A DNA stretch of 64,000 bases, from the NCBI GenBank assembly GCA_018873225.1, contig JAEILZ010000002.1:4836001-4900000 (forward strand), given 5' to 3'. Position 1 is the stretch's first letter. The number at the start of each line of letters is the position of its first letter. The position numbers were made by a program, and so were the translations under genes. Under the pieces are notes generated by a model that saw nothing but the letters and a program-made list of their open reading frames with translations, had not been told where the DNA came from and did not search any database. The stretch is from [Phialemoniopsis] sp. UDSM-2020 (taxonomy: Eukaryota > Ascomycota > Sordariomycetes > Thyridiales > Thyridiaceae). Of the stretch, positions 23,800 to 35,500 are shown piece after piece.

Positions 23800-24703
23800 A
23801 TGGCCCCTTCCGCAACTGCTGATCTCCAGTCCACGTCGGCTCCCGCCGCCTACGACCCCGCCCGCCCTCTGGCAGGCAAGGTCGCCCTGATCACCGGCGC
23901 CGGTCGCGGCATCGGCCGGGGCATCGCCATCGAGCTCGGCCGCCGCGGCGCCAACGTCGTCGTCAACTACGGCAGCAGCGCCTCGGCCGCCGAGGAGGTC
24001 GTCGCCGAGCTCGCCAAGCTCGGCTCCAAGAGCGTCGCCATCCAGGCCGACATCGCCAACCCGGCCTCGGTCGTCGAGCTCTTCGACAAGGCCATGGACC
24101 ACTACGGCCACATCGACATCGTCGTCTCCAACTCGGGCATGGAGGTCTGGTGCCCCGAGGTCGACGTCACCCAGGAGCTCTTCGACAAGGTCTTCAACCT
24201 CAACTGCCGCGGCCAGTTCTTCGTCGCCCAGCAGGGTTTGAAGCACTGCAGCCGTGGTGGCCGCATCATCCTGACCTCTTCGGTCGCCGCTGTCCTGTCC
24301 GGCATCCCCAACCACGCCCTGTACGCCGGCTCCAAGGCCGCTGTCGAGGGCTTCTGCCGCGCCTTTGCCGTTGACTGCGGCCACAAGGGCATCACCGTCA
24401 ACTGCATCGCCCCCGGCGGTGTCAAGACCGACATGTACGACGAGAACTCGTGGCACTACGTCCCCGGCGGCTTCAAGGGCATGGACATGTCCATCATTGA
24501 CGAGGGTCTCGCCAAGATGTGCCCGCTCAACAGGGTCGGCCTTCCCGCGGATATCGGCCGCGCGGTCTCTACCCTCGTTAGCGAGGAGGGCGAGTGGATC
24601 AACGGTATGCTGCAGCCTATCTATGGATCACTACTGAATAATCGCTAATCAAAATGACTCTACAGGTCAAGTCATCAAGCTGACTGGTGGCTCCGCTACG
24701 TAA
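23800..24703 (+). CDS. 1,3,6,8-tetrahydroxynaphthalene reductase (SDR family)
   Basis: NADPH-dependent short-chain dehydrogenase that reduces tetrahydroxynaphthalene to scytalone in DHN-melanin synthesis. Two exons (23800-24604, 24666-24703; 61-nt intron) give 280 residues, against about 282 for the Magnaporthe enzyme as I recall it. The cofactor motif TGAGRGIG is at residues 32-39, N111-S112-G113 follow, and the catalytic Ser161, Tyr175 and Lys179 are present. The stretches 'SNSGMEVWC' and 'PNHALYAGSKAAVEGFCRAFAVDCG' resemble the tetrahydroxy- rather than the trihydroxynaphthalene reductase. Splicing gives the end GQVIKLTGGSAT, unlike the GGGI (T4HN type) or GGACM (T3HN type) endings I recall. 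The ATG context (ACAAAATGG) is good. Codons are very strongly C/G-ending through exon 1, unlike the neighbours, which suggests high expression. The window shows no second reductase. Confidence 0.93.
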
Positions 24704-27700
24704 ATGCTCTGGGCCGCGTTATTAGACCACGGGAATGCTTGTTTGCATGGGAGGGCGCACAGGGAATAGTTAGGCACGCGTTTAGGGAAAGTGAATTTAG
24801 AATCGTGATGATTTTCACAATTGAGGACTTTTCTTCGTGATATTGGTTGTCCGGACAAAGCGTGACCCGGTGCAAATGTTATGCCTGTACAAAATCTGTT
24901 GAGCAAGAAGCAATTTTAGCCGACATCCCTTGTTCATCACGGCCAGCTCTACAGTAACTTCATAAACGGCACAGTCAGCCCTGGCCGTCTCTGCTATAAT
25001 TAAACTGTCACCGGTTTGGTCGTTGAACCCTTGGCGTTATCTTGCTCGGCACCTTGTTCTGGGCAAGTTTCGTCACAAATCCCAGCGGCCGCCTCCTGAC
25101 ATCGCGGCGTAGCATCTAATCTTGCCTTGTTCGGAAGTGTATCTAGGGTGTTGAAGAGCTGAATACAACCTGGTCGTTTGCCTTCATTTCACATCAACAA
25201 TTGTCAGATCGAAAGATGATACCCCTTACAGTAATCATCTTCCGCCTTGTGGGGCCAACAAGGAGATCTAGGGGACCGTGAGCAGCAAGTGCCGAGAAGC
25301 GAATGCCACTCACCTGTTGCGACGCTCGCTGATCCCAGGTGCGACCCTGGAAGCCTTCCTGGGCTGCTCAGCCGCCCTGGATATAGGTCTCTGGGGGGCA
25401 AGGATATTTCCAAGCCAAGTAGAAGAGTGTGTCCATCCCAGGGGAGGCTTGTTGAGTATTGCCCCATTAGGCAATCCAGATTCGATGTGCCCGTTTGAAA
25501 GCGGGGGTTGTCTCCGCCCCCGGCCTCCCGGGTACCGGCTCAGTTTAGTCAAGCCTTGACAAGCAACACACCCCACTGGAAAGGGGAGACCAGGGTGGGG
25601 TGTGTCGAGAGCCGCCGTGGGTCGCAGCGCAGTGCCGGGAGATCGACATGCGCTATCTCTGTCAGTCCAGGATGTGAATCCCACTGCAACGGCCCTAATT
25701 TGCTTACCCATTAAAATGCGCGCGCACGCCCCTCTTCCAGGCAAGTTGCACACCCCTCCCCCCGTTCATTTGGTGAACCGTGCACAAGCCTAGAACACAG
25801 GGGACCTTAGAGTCGAAACGGGATTTGTGAGCGACAAGACACCCTGACGACGGCCGCAACAAGCGAAAGGATTCGACAAGGTCTCGAGGCGAGAAGGATT
25901 TCTGTCAGGGCGCAGGACGGAATGGTTCCTTAACTAAGGTTATGTCGTTTTACCTACTTGGGCAGGGGAGCCAATTCCGCGAAGACGTCTTGTTTTCTCC
26001 TTAAGGGTATTCAGGTGTCAAACGAGCCAATTTCGCATAATAAATTCAAGGTGCTGACAGTGCGTTCATCACACTATGCCCTAGCGAAGTATTGCTCGTA
26101 GGGCTGCGCATGTTCCCTGTCCGTGGGCAGGGCCCTCTCCATTCCTCTGTACTCGCATTACAAGCCGCGTACCCGACAGTGACCTTTCGAACAGGTAGAG
26201 TATTGCACTCGACGTACTCTGTGCAGTGCAATGCCGGTTACGGAGGCGATGCGAAGCGTTGCGCGCGGGCACCCGGCAGGCAGTGTCTTCGGACAGAGAC
26301 TAGATTGTTGGCGGCCGGAGAGTTATGCTATGCACGCCCATGGTTTTCGGCCCCGTTAATATCCGGGAATAAAAAAAACGGTCAGCCTCGTCACACCGCG
26401 GTCAGCACGGCTCGAGGGCCTGGCCCGCTGTTCGGCGGTCTCCGATGGGTACTGTTTACATTTTGGATGGTGAGATTCTTTCCGACAGGGTTGGGTAAGG
26501 TATGGCTGACAGCCGTTGAACCTACAGAACTCCGCCTCCGACGGAGGGCAACGAGGCAGAAGGACTTCCTTCCGTCGGTACAGAGAGCGAACGTTAGTTC
26601 GTTCTTCAACTGGAGAAATAACGGCGATGCAGAACGTCTAAACAATCAAACATGGATAGCCCTGTTATTGCAGCGCAAGAGGCTGAGTAATAGGCTGCAC
26701 AATAGCGCTGGCCAGAGTGTACAGGCTGGAGAAAGTCGGTACCTTGGGTTGGGCTAGCTGGGTACAAGGTCGAGAACAGTCCTACTGCAGTCAGCATTGC
26801 GTCTTTGCCTTGCAGCGGCTGTCGTCCCTGTCCAACGAGCATCCTGTGTTACCATCATGGCGCCTGAAAGTGCGTGAAAGGCTGCCAAAAGGCTAACGAA
26901 CGCTGGAGTCGGGGGAAAGTGGCCCCTTTTCTCCTCCGTTGGTATAAGCGACCACAAAAGAGCAGCCGTTTTGGGGAAAATCAGCGATAGCATCAGCACT
27001 CAAATTCAAGCGAGGAGATAGACTTAACCGAAGGCTTGCGAAACCACATATAGGCGTTTATCATCACCAAGTTGCGTAGTAATCGGCGAGACGCTGCGGG
27101 GCATCACAAGTCATGCTCCAGCAGCTCTGACAACTCACATGATAAGAACGCAGCAGTGCTTTCCCCGGGCTGAACATAACCCTTGGATCGACATGTAAGC
27201 ATTTCGGATGCCCGCATACATCGAAGATACGCCACAGTAGCTGACATCTGCGCCCCTAAAAAGAGGGGAATATCGTGCTGTTCTCGATAGCTAGGACGTC
27301 ATTCTGCCAGTCGAACAGTGCTAAGAGTCTGGAATGCCGAATACTGCATAGGTTTGGGCTCTAAACAACGAGTTATCGTTATCAGGGCATGGCTGCATGT
27401 GCCAGACTCGGTGAGTGTTAGTGCACTTTGAGAACCTGGCGTGCGGTGAGGGGAGACCTCCAGGGGCAATGATCTTCACGACACGAGCAACAGATGCTTG
27501 CTGAAACTGTCCCTGTGTACGTACCACGTCGCGAGGGACTGGGAGCCTCATCACTTGGGTGGGTGTCATTGATGTCTGTATTCGGTGGACTTCCCGCCGG
27601 TGCGTTTGTGAGTTTGACGTGGCAGCCAAAGCGTGGATGCTTACGGCAAGGTTCCAGCGTCAGATAGACATATCGGTCCCGAAGAGTTTCCCCGCCATGA

Positions 27701-30700
27701 AGAGAGTGCATGCCGTAGGGCTGTGCCGGTCTGAAGCTTCTCAGAAAGCTCCACTCTGTTGCTGCGAAATATTGATTTCTTCAGCTTCTGTATGGTGGGA
27801 GGTGCATGCGGGGTGATACGCCGTGCAGGGAGAGCTCCCCAGGCGTAGCTGATCTGCAAGGAAGAAGAAAAAGTCGAGCTTTGTTGCGAAAGGACACAAT
27901 GGTAAGCCTGCGCACGCAATTCCGCGCCGCGCTGTTTCTATGAATAATGCGGAGCCAACTTGGTGATCGAAAGGTGCACTTGCGTAGCCACGCTGAAACT
28001 CATGATCCGGCTGGACAGACGGAGGGAGAGCCATCCCAAAAGCATGACAGTCCTTTAAGGAGCAGCTGACCTACAGAATTGCATGCCTGTCCCGGTGGGG
28101 TCGCACACAGGGTCCATGATGCTGGTCTGCTGGTGTGTTGCATTGTCGTAGAAGGGTGCAGCGAAGCTGGCAGGAAACGTCATCATGGCTGTTTAGTTGC
28201 TGTTCCCGAAATACGTCGTCGGCAATTGCCGAAGATATCGTCGCAAGTGGGAGGTGACGGTGACGCCCTGACAAAGTTGGATGTGCTCTGATCACCGAGA
28301 AGCGTGGTCATTGAATCTTGATGATTCGCCGTCATAGTCATGGGTTCGGACTTTCGTCTCATCAGCCCAGGCACTCTCGCTAGCCCCCACCCTCAGACTG
28401 ACAAGAGGTGCCAAGGCCCGACAATTAAGCCTTGGAGGGGGTGCTATCGAGATGGTGATTCGAGAATGCAGGTTTGCGGAACTGATGTGTGTGAGAGTTT
28501 GACGCCATATCACATGTCCAAGGGTGTGCCATGGGCATCTTCGATTGGGATGCTGGAAACAGGATGAGCACATCTGTCCAGGCACAGCCGCAGCAACCAC
28601 ACTTGCAGCATCGTGATGGTGGGAAGCCTGTGCGTTCTCGGGCCAAGAGATATAGCTTACAGTGGAGGGGACGAGTGGGATGACTGGAGAGCTATCGGGC
28701 GAGTGCCTGACCCCCAACCTCTTCCCATAGCGCGAACGGTCGCTGCCACACCGACGTGGCCAGGCCTAAAATCGGGTCGGGAGCATCTGCCGCTAGAGCT
28801 TCTAAACAGGCTTCGGCTCGCATCTCGACGGTCTCATCGTTCGCATTCGAATCATCAGCGCGGTATTACTCAGACCACAGCGTGAAGTGTCATCAGAACC
28901 CCAGATGATAGAGGACAATCTTAAGGGTTGCAATGACAACAAAAGAGAGGGTTGATCAGGTCATGTAGAGGTCATCAAATTAAGGTTTTGGGCGGTGGCG
29001 ACGATCACTCGCCCTAACAGTTGGGGTGGGGTTTTGTTTACAGCAGCCATGTCTCGCTAAAGCCCGCTAAACCACATCAATTGATGGATCGTCCCTTCCA
29101 AGACTTCATGTTCTCCAGGACTTTAAACTTCGGAGGCAGGAGCGCCCATTGTCAGCCTCCAGCTTTCTCTTATTATTAATTGTAAACTAAGGCTCTAGTT
29201 CTTGCGATATTTCTTGTATTCTCCACTGTGATGGGTTGCGTTCTTGTCGCCCAATCTCCTCAGCCCCGAATGAGCAGCTAAGTAGTTATGACACCCCCGT
29301 TGCCTAGAACGCAATTAGATACGACATCTTGCCCACCCAACAAACTTGCAGCCTCGACTTGACCAAGTACTTCCTTTTTCCGATTTCTGATCAAATTCCA
29401 AACCCCCCACACAGTCCAGAACGCGGCAACAGGGCTTTTCGGGGCACATTCTTCAAGCCGGAGGTTAATACAGCCGAGACAGAGGGCCCTGTGGTCAGGC
29501 CGGATGCGCCTGAAGCAGCAGCCGGCGGCCACTGACAGTTGGACGCGGACACTGGAATCTCGAGGCTACGGGCCTAGTGCTGACACTGGCGATGTGCACT
29601 TCCAAGTTCTTGTCTCTGACACGCTAAGCGCAACGTGGGACCCCTGCAAAGAAACAAGATCCATGCAGTGGCCCATGAGGTGAGATCCGGCAGGGTGCCG
29701 TATTGCTCGTGTGTAGGCTACCTTTGTTGCTAGATACAGTAGGCTATGTGCGATCCAAAGGTCCAAGTACTGCCAACATGCTGCCCATTCACCTCCTCAC
29801 CTCTTCAGGAAAGTTAGGCATACCCATATGAGAAAACCTCCGCCTTTCAGTCCCCCCCCAATGCAACCGGGAACGGGGGATTGCTCGACGCCGCCATCCC
29901 CCGCATTTACAAGGGCCAGGCATGTTCTGAAAATAGAAGCATTGACTTCTCCAACACAATCAAGCATCCGGAGAGACGCGGGCTGGTAATTGCTTGACCA
30001 GTGCCACGAAAGATGATGGGAGAGAGCAGTTTAAGCGGGAATAAACAACGAAAAACGCCACAGCAACTTGGATCATGGGTGAAACGGGACCAATCATCCA
30101 TGGACTGGCGACAAACAAACGGCTCAGGAGACGGTTGTATATTATCTTTAGAGTGCCGAGCACGTCATCAGACATCGCACTTCCGGGCTGGACGCAATAC
30201 ATCCTACGGGAAAGATCCGGGAACATGCCGCGCGTGGATGTCTGGACCCGCCTTGGAAAAGGCGGCAACCCGTTGTATGGTGGGTGTCTTTCATTCGGGG
30301 TACCGGGCGGGCAACGCCGTTGTCCACCTCAACGAGCCCTCGTATGATCGGACTAAGAGTAGCGTAGTCAGACCCGTCTCTGAGATTGGTCCTCAACGAG
30401 GAAATGAAAGGCAAAGTCATGGGCAGGGCAGTCCAGGCCCGTCCCCGTCCGTACTGCCAAGGATCTCGCCCTGGGTGCTTGATCGCTCTCTTCGTGATTG
30501 ACAAGTCACCCCTCTGAGACCTACCGAAGACCCGTGGTATACCATACATTAGATGCATTGAACATAATCTTACTACAGCGGGCCATCGGCTAGATGGTGG
30601 ATGGGATGTCATGATGCTTGATAGAGGGTTGTCACTGAAGCCTCGCTCCCGACTGATAAAGAACTTTTGATGGCACTTGCCAGTAGTGAAGACGTCTTGA

Positions 30701-31314
30701 TAAGTCTTCTACACTAAGATAACCGAGATTCGCTTTCAAATGGAGAACAGTCTGTTGGCTTCTCTTCATTTAAACCAGTTTCCGTATCCCACGCGCGTCG
30801 CTTGGCAGTCTGATATCGAGCAATAAAAGGACTTAGACCATATGGAACCAATTGTATTCTGGCCAGTGTACTTTCCGTAACAACGTCCGTTTCCCAGTGC
30901 ACTATCCTGTATGGAAGAAGGAACAGCGTCATGTGAGATGGGGGGGAAAAAGAGCATAAGATAACATGAATAATGAGGCCGTTGCTACAATGAGCTAATG
31001 CTACGACAAAATTGCTTGTCAACCCCTTTGAAGTAATCAACTACTACTCCTTAGTAGAAAAGGCAACCCCATGCTTGAAAGTAAAACGTATGAAACTTGT
31101 AAATCTGCTCTTCTTGATGAATGAGAAGACATGCCTGTTTGTCATGAACCGAGATAACCGAAACGCCATTCTTCAGTCAATGATACATAGCTCATTATGT
31201 CGCCCGCCACAGTGAATCGCTCAGAAACTTTATGATGCCCACCAAATATAACAGGAGATTATTATAAATAGGAAAACAATAAAAAGTCAAACTGCCACAT
31301 GATGCCCACGGAGG
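24704..31314. other. 6.6-kb spacer between the reductase and the AflR-type regulator
   Basis: It lies downstream of both flanking genes (tail to tail). Short uninformative ORFs occur, the largest at 26092-26757 (+) without recognisable domain or intron logic. One 11-bp inverted repeat with an 18-nt spacer lies at 25566-25605 (ACACACCCCAC / GTGGGGTGTGT). I see no RNA gene or transposon. Confidence 0.5.
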
Positions 31315-32571
31315 TTACGCAAATGGCACACCTCCCTTGTTGTGGCTGACGACTTCCAACGTTGTGTCGAGGTTCTGACTCAGATAACCGATCATAGCCT
31401 TTGACATTTCTGCATCCTCCGAAAGCTGACCGCAGACCTCGCTGAACCTGGCGTAGACTTCCTTGAGCTTCTGAAGTTCGCATCCCAGGATGTGGAGTTC
31501 GAGGGCCCTGCCGTGCTCCCCATCGACTTGGTAGGCACCGAGTCTGACACCGAGGCCGGGGCTCGTGCCGGACACCGGACTGCTCATGCCACCGCTGTCG
31601 AAATGTGATTGGGTTGCATTCTTGTAGAATGATGTTATCTTGCCAATAACGGTAGCAAGTAACATGGCTGCCGTGTGCGTGCCGGACCTGCTCATGCACC
31701 GCGAGCACGCAAGCATGGCCGCGCAGCCTTCGACAGCTTTCCCGTTGAGCTGTAGCACCAGGTCAAGGGGAGGGGAGGCTGGAGACGATGCATTGTGGAG
31801 TGCTTGCAGTGACTGCAAGCATACAGTAAAGCATGTGCAGGACCCAGAGCTGGCAGCGGACGCGGCGGACGCAGACTTGTGTCTCGGTGGAGCAGGTCTC
31901 AAATGCGGTGTGGTCGAAGGGCTGGGGAAATAGTTTGAACCCATGCTCGCTGGCGTAGGTATGTGCGTTTGCCCATACGCGAAAACGTCCGTGGTGCTTG
32001 GGTCATGCCACGAACCAAAAGCAGCAGTCGACATCGCGACATCATGCGACTGGGAACGGCCGATACTTTGCATCATTGGGACGGCTGGCTGGCATTCGTT
32101 ATAAGGCGCACAGGAAAAGTCCGTCGGTGGCGTCCATGGTGATATGGCCGGGTACATCTCGCCGGTGGTTGCGATGATATCGAGCTGCTGAGAAGCCATG
32201 CTCGTATCGACACCTAACAACGCCAATTCGGACGCTATAGAGGGACTTCGGCCCATGTCTATACTTGTCGGGGGTGTGTGCCAACCTGGTATCGGAACGA
32301 CCTGCTGGCCGGCAGAAGCAAGAAGCGCCTTGTTGTCGACGGTAGAAAGGGCGGAACTGGCTTCAGACATGCGGGTGCTGTGCTGGTTGTGCTTTGATCC
32401 ATCAGACTTGGGCTTTCCAGCCCTGCTTGACGGGGAATACACGCAATGAATGCCGCAAGACATGCATCGAGTGCACATCGGCCTTTCTTTGGAGCATTTG
32501 ACCTTGGCATGGAAGCATCCATCGCAGGATGCCCGAAGCCGGGTCTGACGGGGCTTTGAAGACGATGCCAT
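31315..32571 (-). CDS. AflR-type Zn2Cys6 transcription factor
   Basis: Single-exon gene of 418 residues. The N-terminal zinc cluster is C16-x2-C19-x6-C26-x6-C33-x2-C36-x6-C43, preceded by the basic stretch [10 protein letters not shown]; an extra Cys (C39) sits in the last loop. A Ser/Pro/Thr-rich middle follows. The C-terminal part (about 245-400) has the AflR-domain layout: [15 protein letters not shown], then '[23 protein letters not shown]', '[17 protein letters not shown]' and a final helix with [12 protein letters not shown]. AflR-type proteins are pathway-specific nuclear regulators of secondary metabolism. In Pestalotiopsis fici a regulator of this kind (PfmaH, from memory) controls melanin genes beside a Cmr1-like factor. 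A melanin role here rests on location between the PKS and the reductase. A possible TATA element (TTATACATA on the minus strand) lies near 32717-32725. Confidence 0.88.
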   Translation of the reverse strand: MASSSKPRQTRLRASCDGCFHAKVKCSKERPMCTRCMSCGIHCVYSPSSRAGKPKSDGSKHNQHSTRMSEASSALSTVDNKALLASAGQQVVPIPGWHTPPTSIDMGRSPSIASELALLGVDTSMASQQLDIIATTGEMYPAISPWTPPTDFSCAPYNECQPAVPMMQSIGRSQSHDVAMSTAAFGSWHDPSTTDVFAYGQTHIPTPASMGSNYFPSPSTTPHLRPAPPRHKSASAASAASSGSCTCFTVCLQSLQALHNASSPASPPLDLVLQLNGKAVEGCAAMLACSRCMSRSGTHTAAMLLATVIGKITSFYKNATQSHFDSGGMSSPVSGTSPGLGVRLGAYQVDGEHGRALELHILGCELQKLKEVYARFSEVCGQLSEDAEMSKAMIGYLSQNLDTTLEVVSHNKGGVPFA

Positions 32572-35500
32572 GGCGAAGAAGTGAAACTGAAACGAAGTGA
32601 CGATATCGCTGTTGGGGAATACCTTCTATTCTCTGAAGGTCGTCCGGAGCCAAGTCTTCAATAGAGAAAAGACATAAATACCAGCGCTATGGGGTTCACC
32701 GGGTAGGGGGGATGGATATGTATAAGAGCTAAGCAGTACAACAGAGTGGCGCTCTCCGCCTGAGAAGCCCTTGTTTGTATCAGGTAGGATCTTCGTATGA
32801 GGAACGGCATGTGTCAGGGGGAGATCCAGTCGAGGAGGGAACACGAAGGAGAAACACGGCCCGCCCTTTCCAGGGACTGACAGCAGCTCGAAGGGGAAAT
32901 GGGATGTGACAAAGTGACCCAGCTGACAGCTCCTTGACAAAGCAAAGTTGAAGGCGGAGGTTCAAGGACATGTAGATTGGGTGGCAGTTTGCTTAAACGG
33001 ACAAGAGTGGCCGGGTAAAAAGAGACAGCCGCGCCAGAGGGCGTCGCAAAGATGAATTCGACCTAGAAAGTAGGCTGGACTGCTGAAAGTCGCAAAGACT
33101 GGGAGCAGAAGCAGTACCTTATATCAAGAGTGAAAGGCATTGGGGAGGTTCGTGGGGTATTCGTGGATAAGGTACCGTTTCCATCTCCAGTGCATCACAC
33201 TGCCCAGCTGTACGTCTCTGAGCTCTAGTCGGCGCTAGCTGACAAGAATGTGTGTAGATGGATTGGAGGAGATCGTTATATGGCAGTGCGTAGGTGGCAC
33301 CAAGCGGGAGACTGTAGTGGTGCGGTGGTGCAAACCGAGTGGTGATGACTCTGAGATCCGACCGGGGGCTGCAATATGGCCCTTCCGGCATGGGTCCCCT
33401 TCTCCAAAGGGGACGTGGCAGCCATACCTGGGCGGCCTGCCATCCCAACGAACTGAGAAACGCTCGCGTGGGAGTGGGACAGGCAAGACAGGAGGAGCTC
33501 AAGGAGGGGGTACTAGGTACGAGCATCAGCAGAATGGCAAAGGGGTGGCAGTGGAATTCTTTGGGCGAAGCATCCCGGAAGAGGGTTGGGGAAGTCGAAC
33601 TTCTGATGTGATTCGTCCCGTCTCTCCGAGTCGATGAGGTGGAGATTGGGCCTTTCGGCCACGAACCCGGGTTGAACAGCGTGTGTGCCGTCCCTCAGAA
33701 GAGGAGACTGCCTGACGCTTTGTTCATGCGAGCTAGGCTCGAATGCGAGACGGGCGGTGATTTCTCTCACCCGTGGCTTCAAACTCCATGGGGACTGTTC
33801 TGAGATTCGTCTCCAAACGTAGGCGCTGACAGCAGATGGGAGGATGTGGTTTACGGGACTGGAAAACGACAGGGATGATGGAATTCAGCTCGCCAATGGA
33901 ATACGCCCCGAGCAACTGATGCTCTAAGCCCGGCCCAACGTTCATTTGTGTACCTTGTCACGCAAATCATTAGTGACAGTACCAGCTTGGAGTAAAAATG
34001 CTTTCTTTCTTGGTAGTTGGGGAGGTACCTGAAGGTGGTTAGGACGGTACCTATGCACAACTCATGCAAGATGCAAATAGTATCGAAGCCGTCTGCAAGC
34101 TGTGACAGGGGTAGGGGTCTTCGGCCAGGTAGCGAATAAGAGATAGGTTCAATCCTAGTACCTCTTCGAACTGCGTGGATTGGCGTTGCAGCAAAGTGAG
34201 CCTCTTGTTCCTCTGGGTATCGAACAAAGAGATTTTACCTGATTGAAGGCGGCACGTATTCTAGATCACTTGAAATGATAGCTCGACCAGCCGTAGCTGG
34301 AGATCATGGCAGCTGGAATGTAGAGAAGAACCAAGGACCACGGCTGAGATGAATAGCACACTGAAGCCAGTGGCTGGCAAGTTCTTTTCATGGGTGTTTT
34401 TGGGTGGACGGGAATGAGCCTTGGTTTGGTACCATGTTTGGGGAGCCAGACAGGTATTTGCCCACCGGCTGTTTCATTCGTGACGTAGAGGTATCGCCTG
34501 AAGTTGTGACCTGACCTTGGGGAATGGAAGGGCCAATTGACAAGCTTTTGCATTTCCCCAAAACCTAAAGAGCATAGGGTCATTCCATGAGTAGCTATTG
34601 TGCTGAAGTTTATGGCTGTTGAAGATGTGAACTATGCCTTTTGCATGAAGCACCTGCGAGTAAAACGGGGTGAGAGAACAATATGGTCAAAACATCTTGC
34701 CCTACAGATGCAACATCAGTACCGAGGTTTTACAGGCATCCGCTGTGGTCGGAAGAGGTATGTAGGACACAACAGCGATCTGATATGCGCCTAGAAGGAC
34801 CTGGCGAACCGCTGGCTTCCCCTCGTATTTCATAGAGCTACCTAGGTAGTCATGTCAGGGTATTCCCTCGTTGTAGCGATAAAGATAAGCAAAGAGATGC
34901 TGCACGGCTTGCATACACGAAAAGTATCTCGACCTTTGAAGAACCGTCTACCCCGCATGGAGGGACCTGCACTGGAGTCGGGCCAGACTGCACCCACGGT
35001 GTGCCTGCTCATGTACTGATTTCCATGCTTGCTCTGCGCATGCGTGAGGTCGACTGCAATAGCGTGCAGAGCCTCGCCTTGCATACACATTGTAGATCAC
35101 GCCCTAGACTGGATCAAACGGTATCCCGCAGACAGCATGAATGGGCCATTGCCTCCGCTTGGCCAGCAATGATTGGCGTTGGAAAGATAAGGTGATCATT
35201 CTCTCGAATGTTCATCGTGGCAGTGGAGCCGTTGAGCCTTATGAGAGCGGAATGGCAGCCAGAAAAAGGAAAGATATGGTGACGATCCCGTCCTAGAATA
35301 CAAGGTCATCAACTAAGAGAGGGTGTTCTTTGGACGTTTAGGACCGTTTCCCATGCTGACCGACGTGGAGTGCGACTGCGGGGAAGGCCTCGTCTCGTCA
35401 CCGCTCTGATCATACAAAGCGAGTGATGCTCCAATGTCAAGAAAAGCTTTCGAGCGCTGAAGATGAGAGTCTCACTGTATCAACCTTTCGACGTCAGGAA

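Noticed and set aside
23680..24456. 258-codon ORF antisense to the reductase
   Set aside because: Shadow produced by the very C/G-rich third positions of the sense gene; Gly/Asp/Val-rich low-complexity translation.
26092..26757. 221-codon ORF on the + strand, the longest in any spacer
   Set aside because: No recognisable domain, erratic composition, several overlapping antisense ORFs and no promoter or intron logic. Probably chance.
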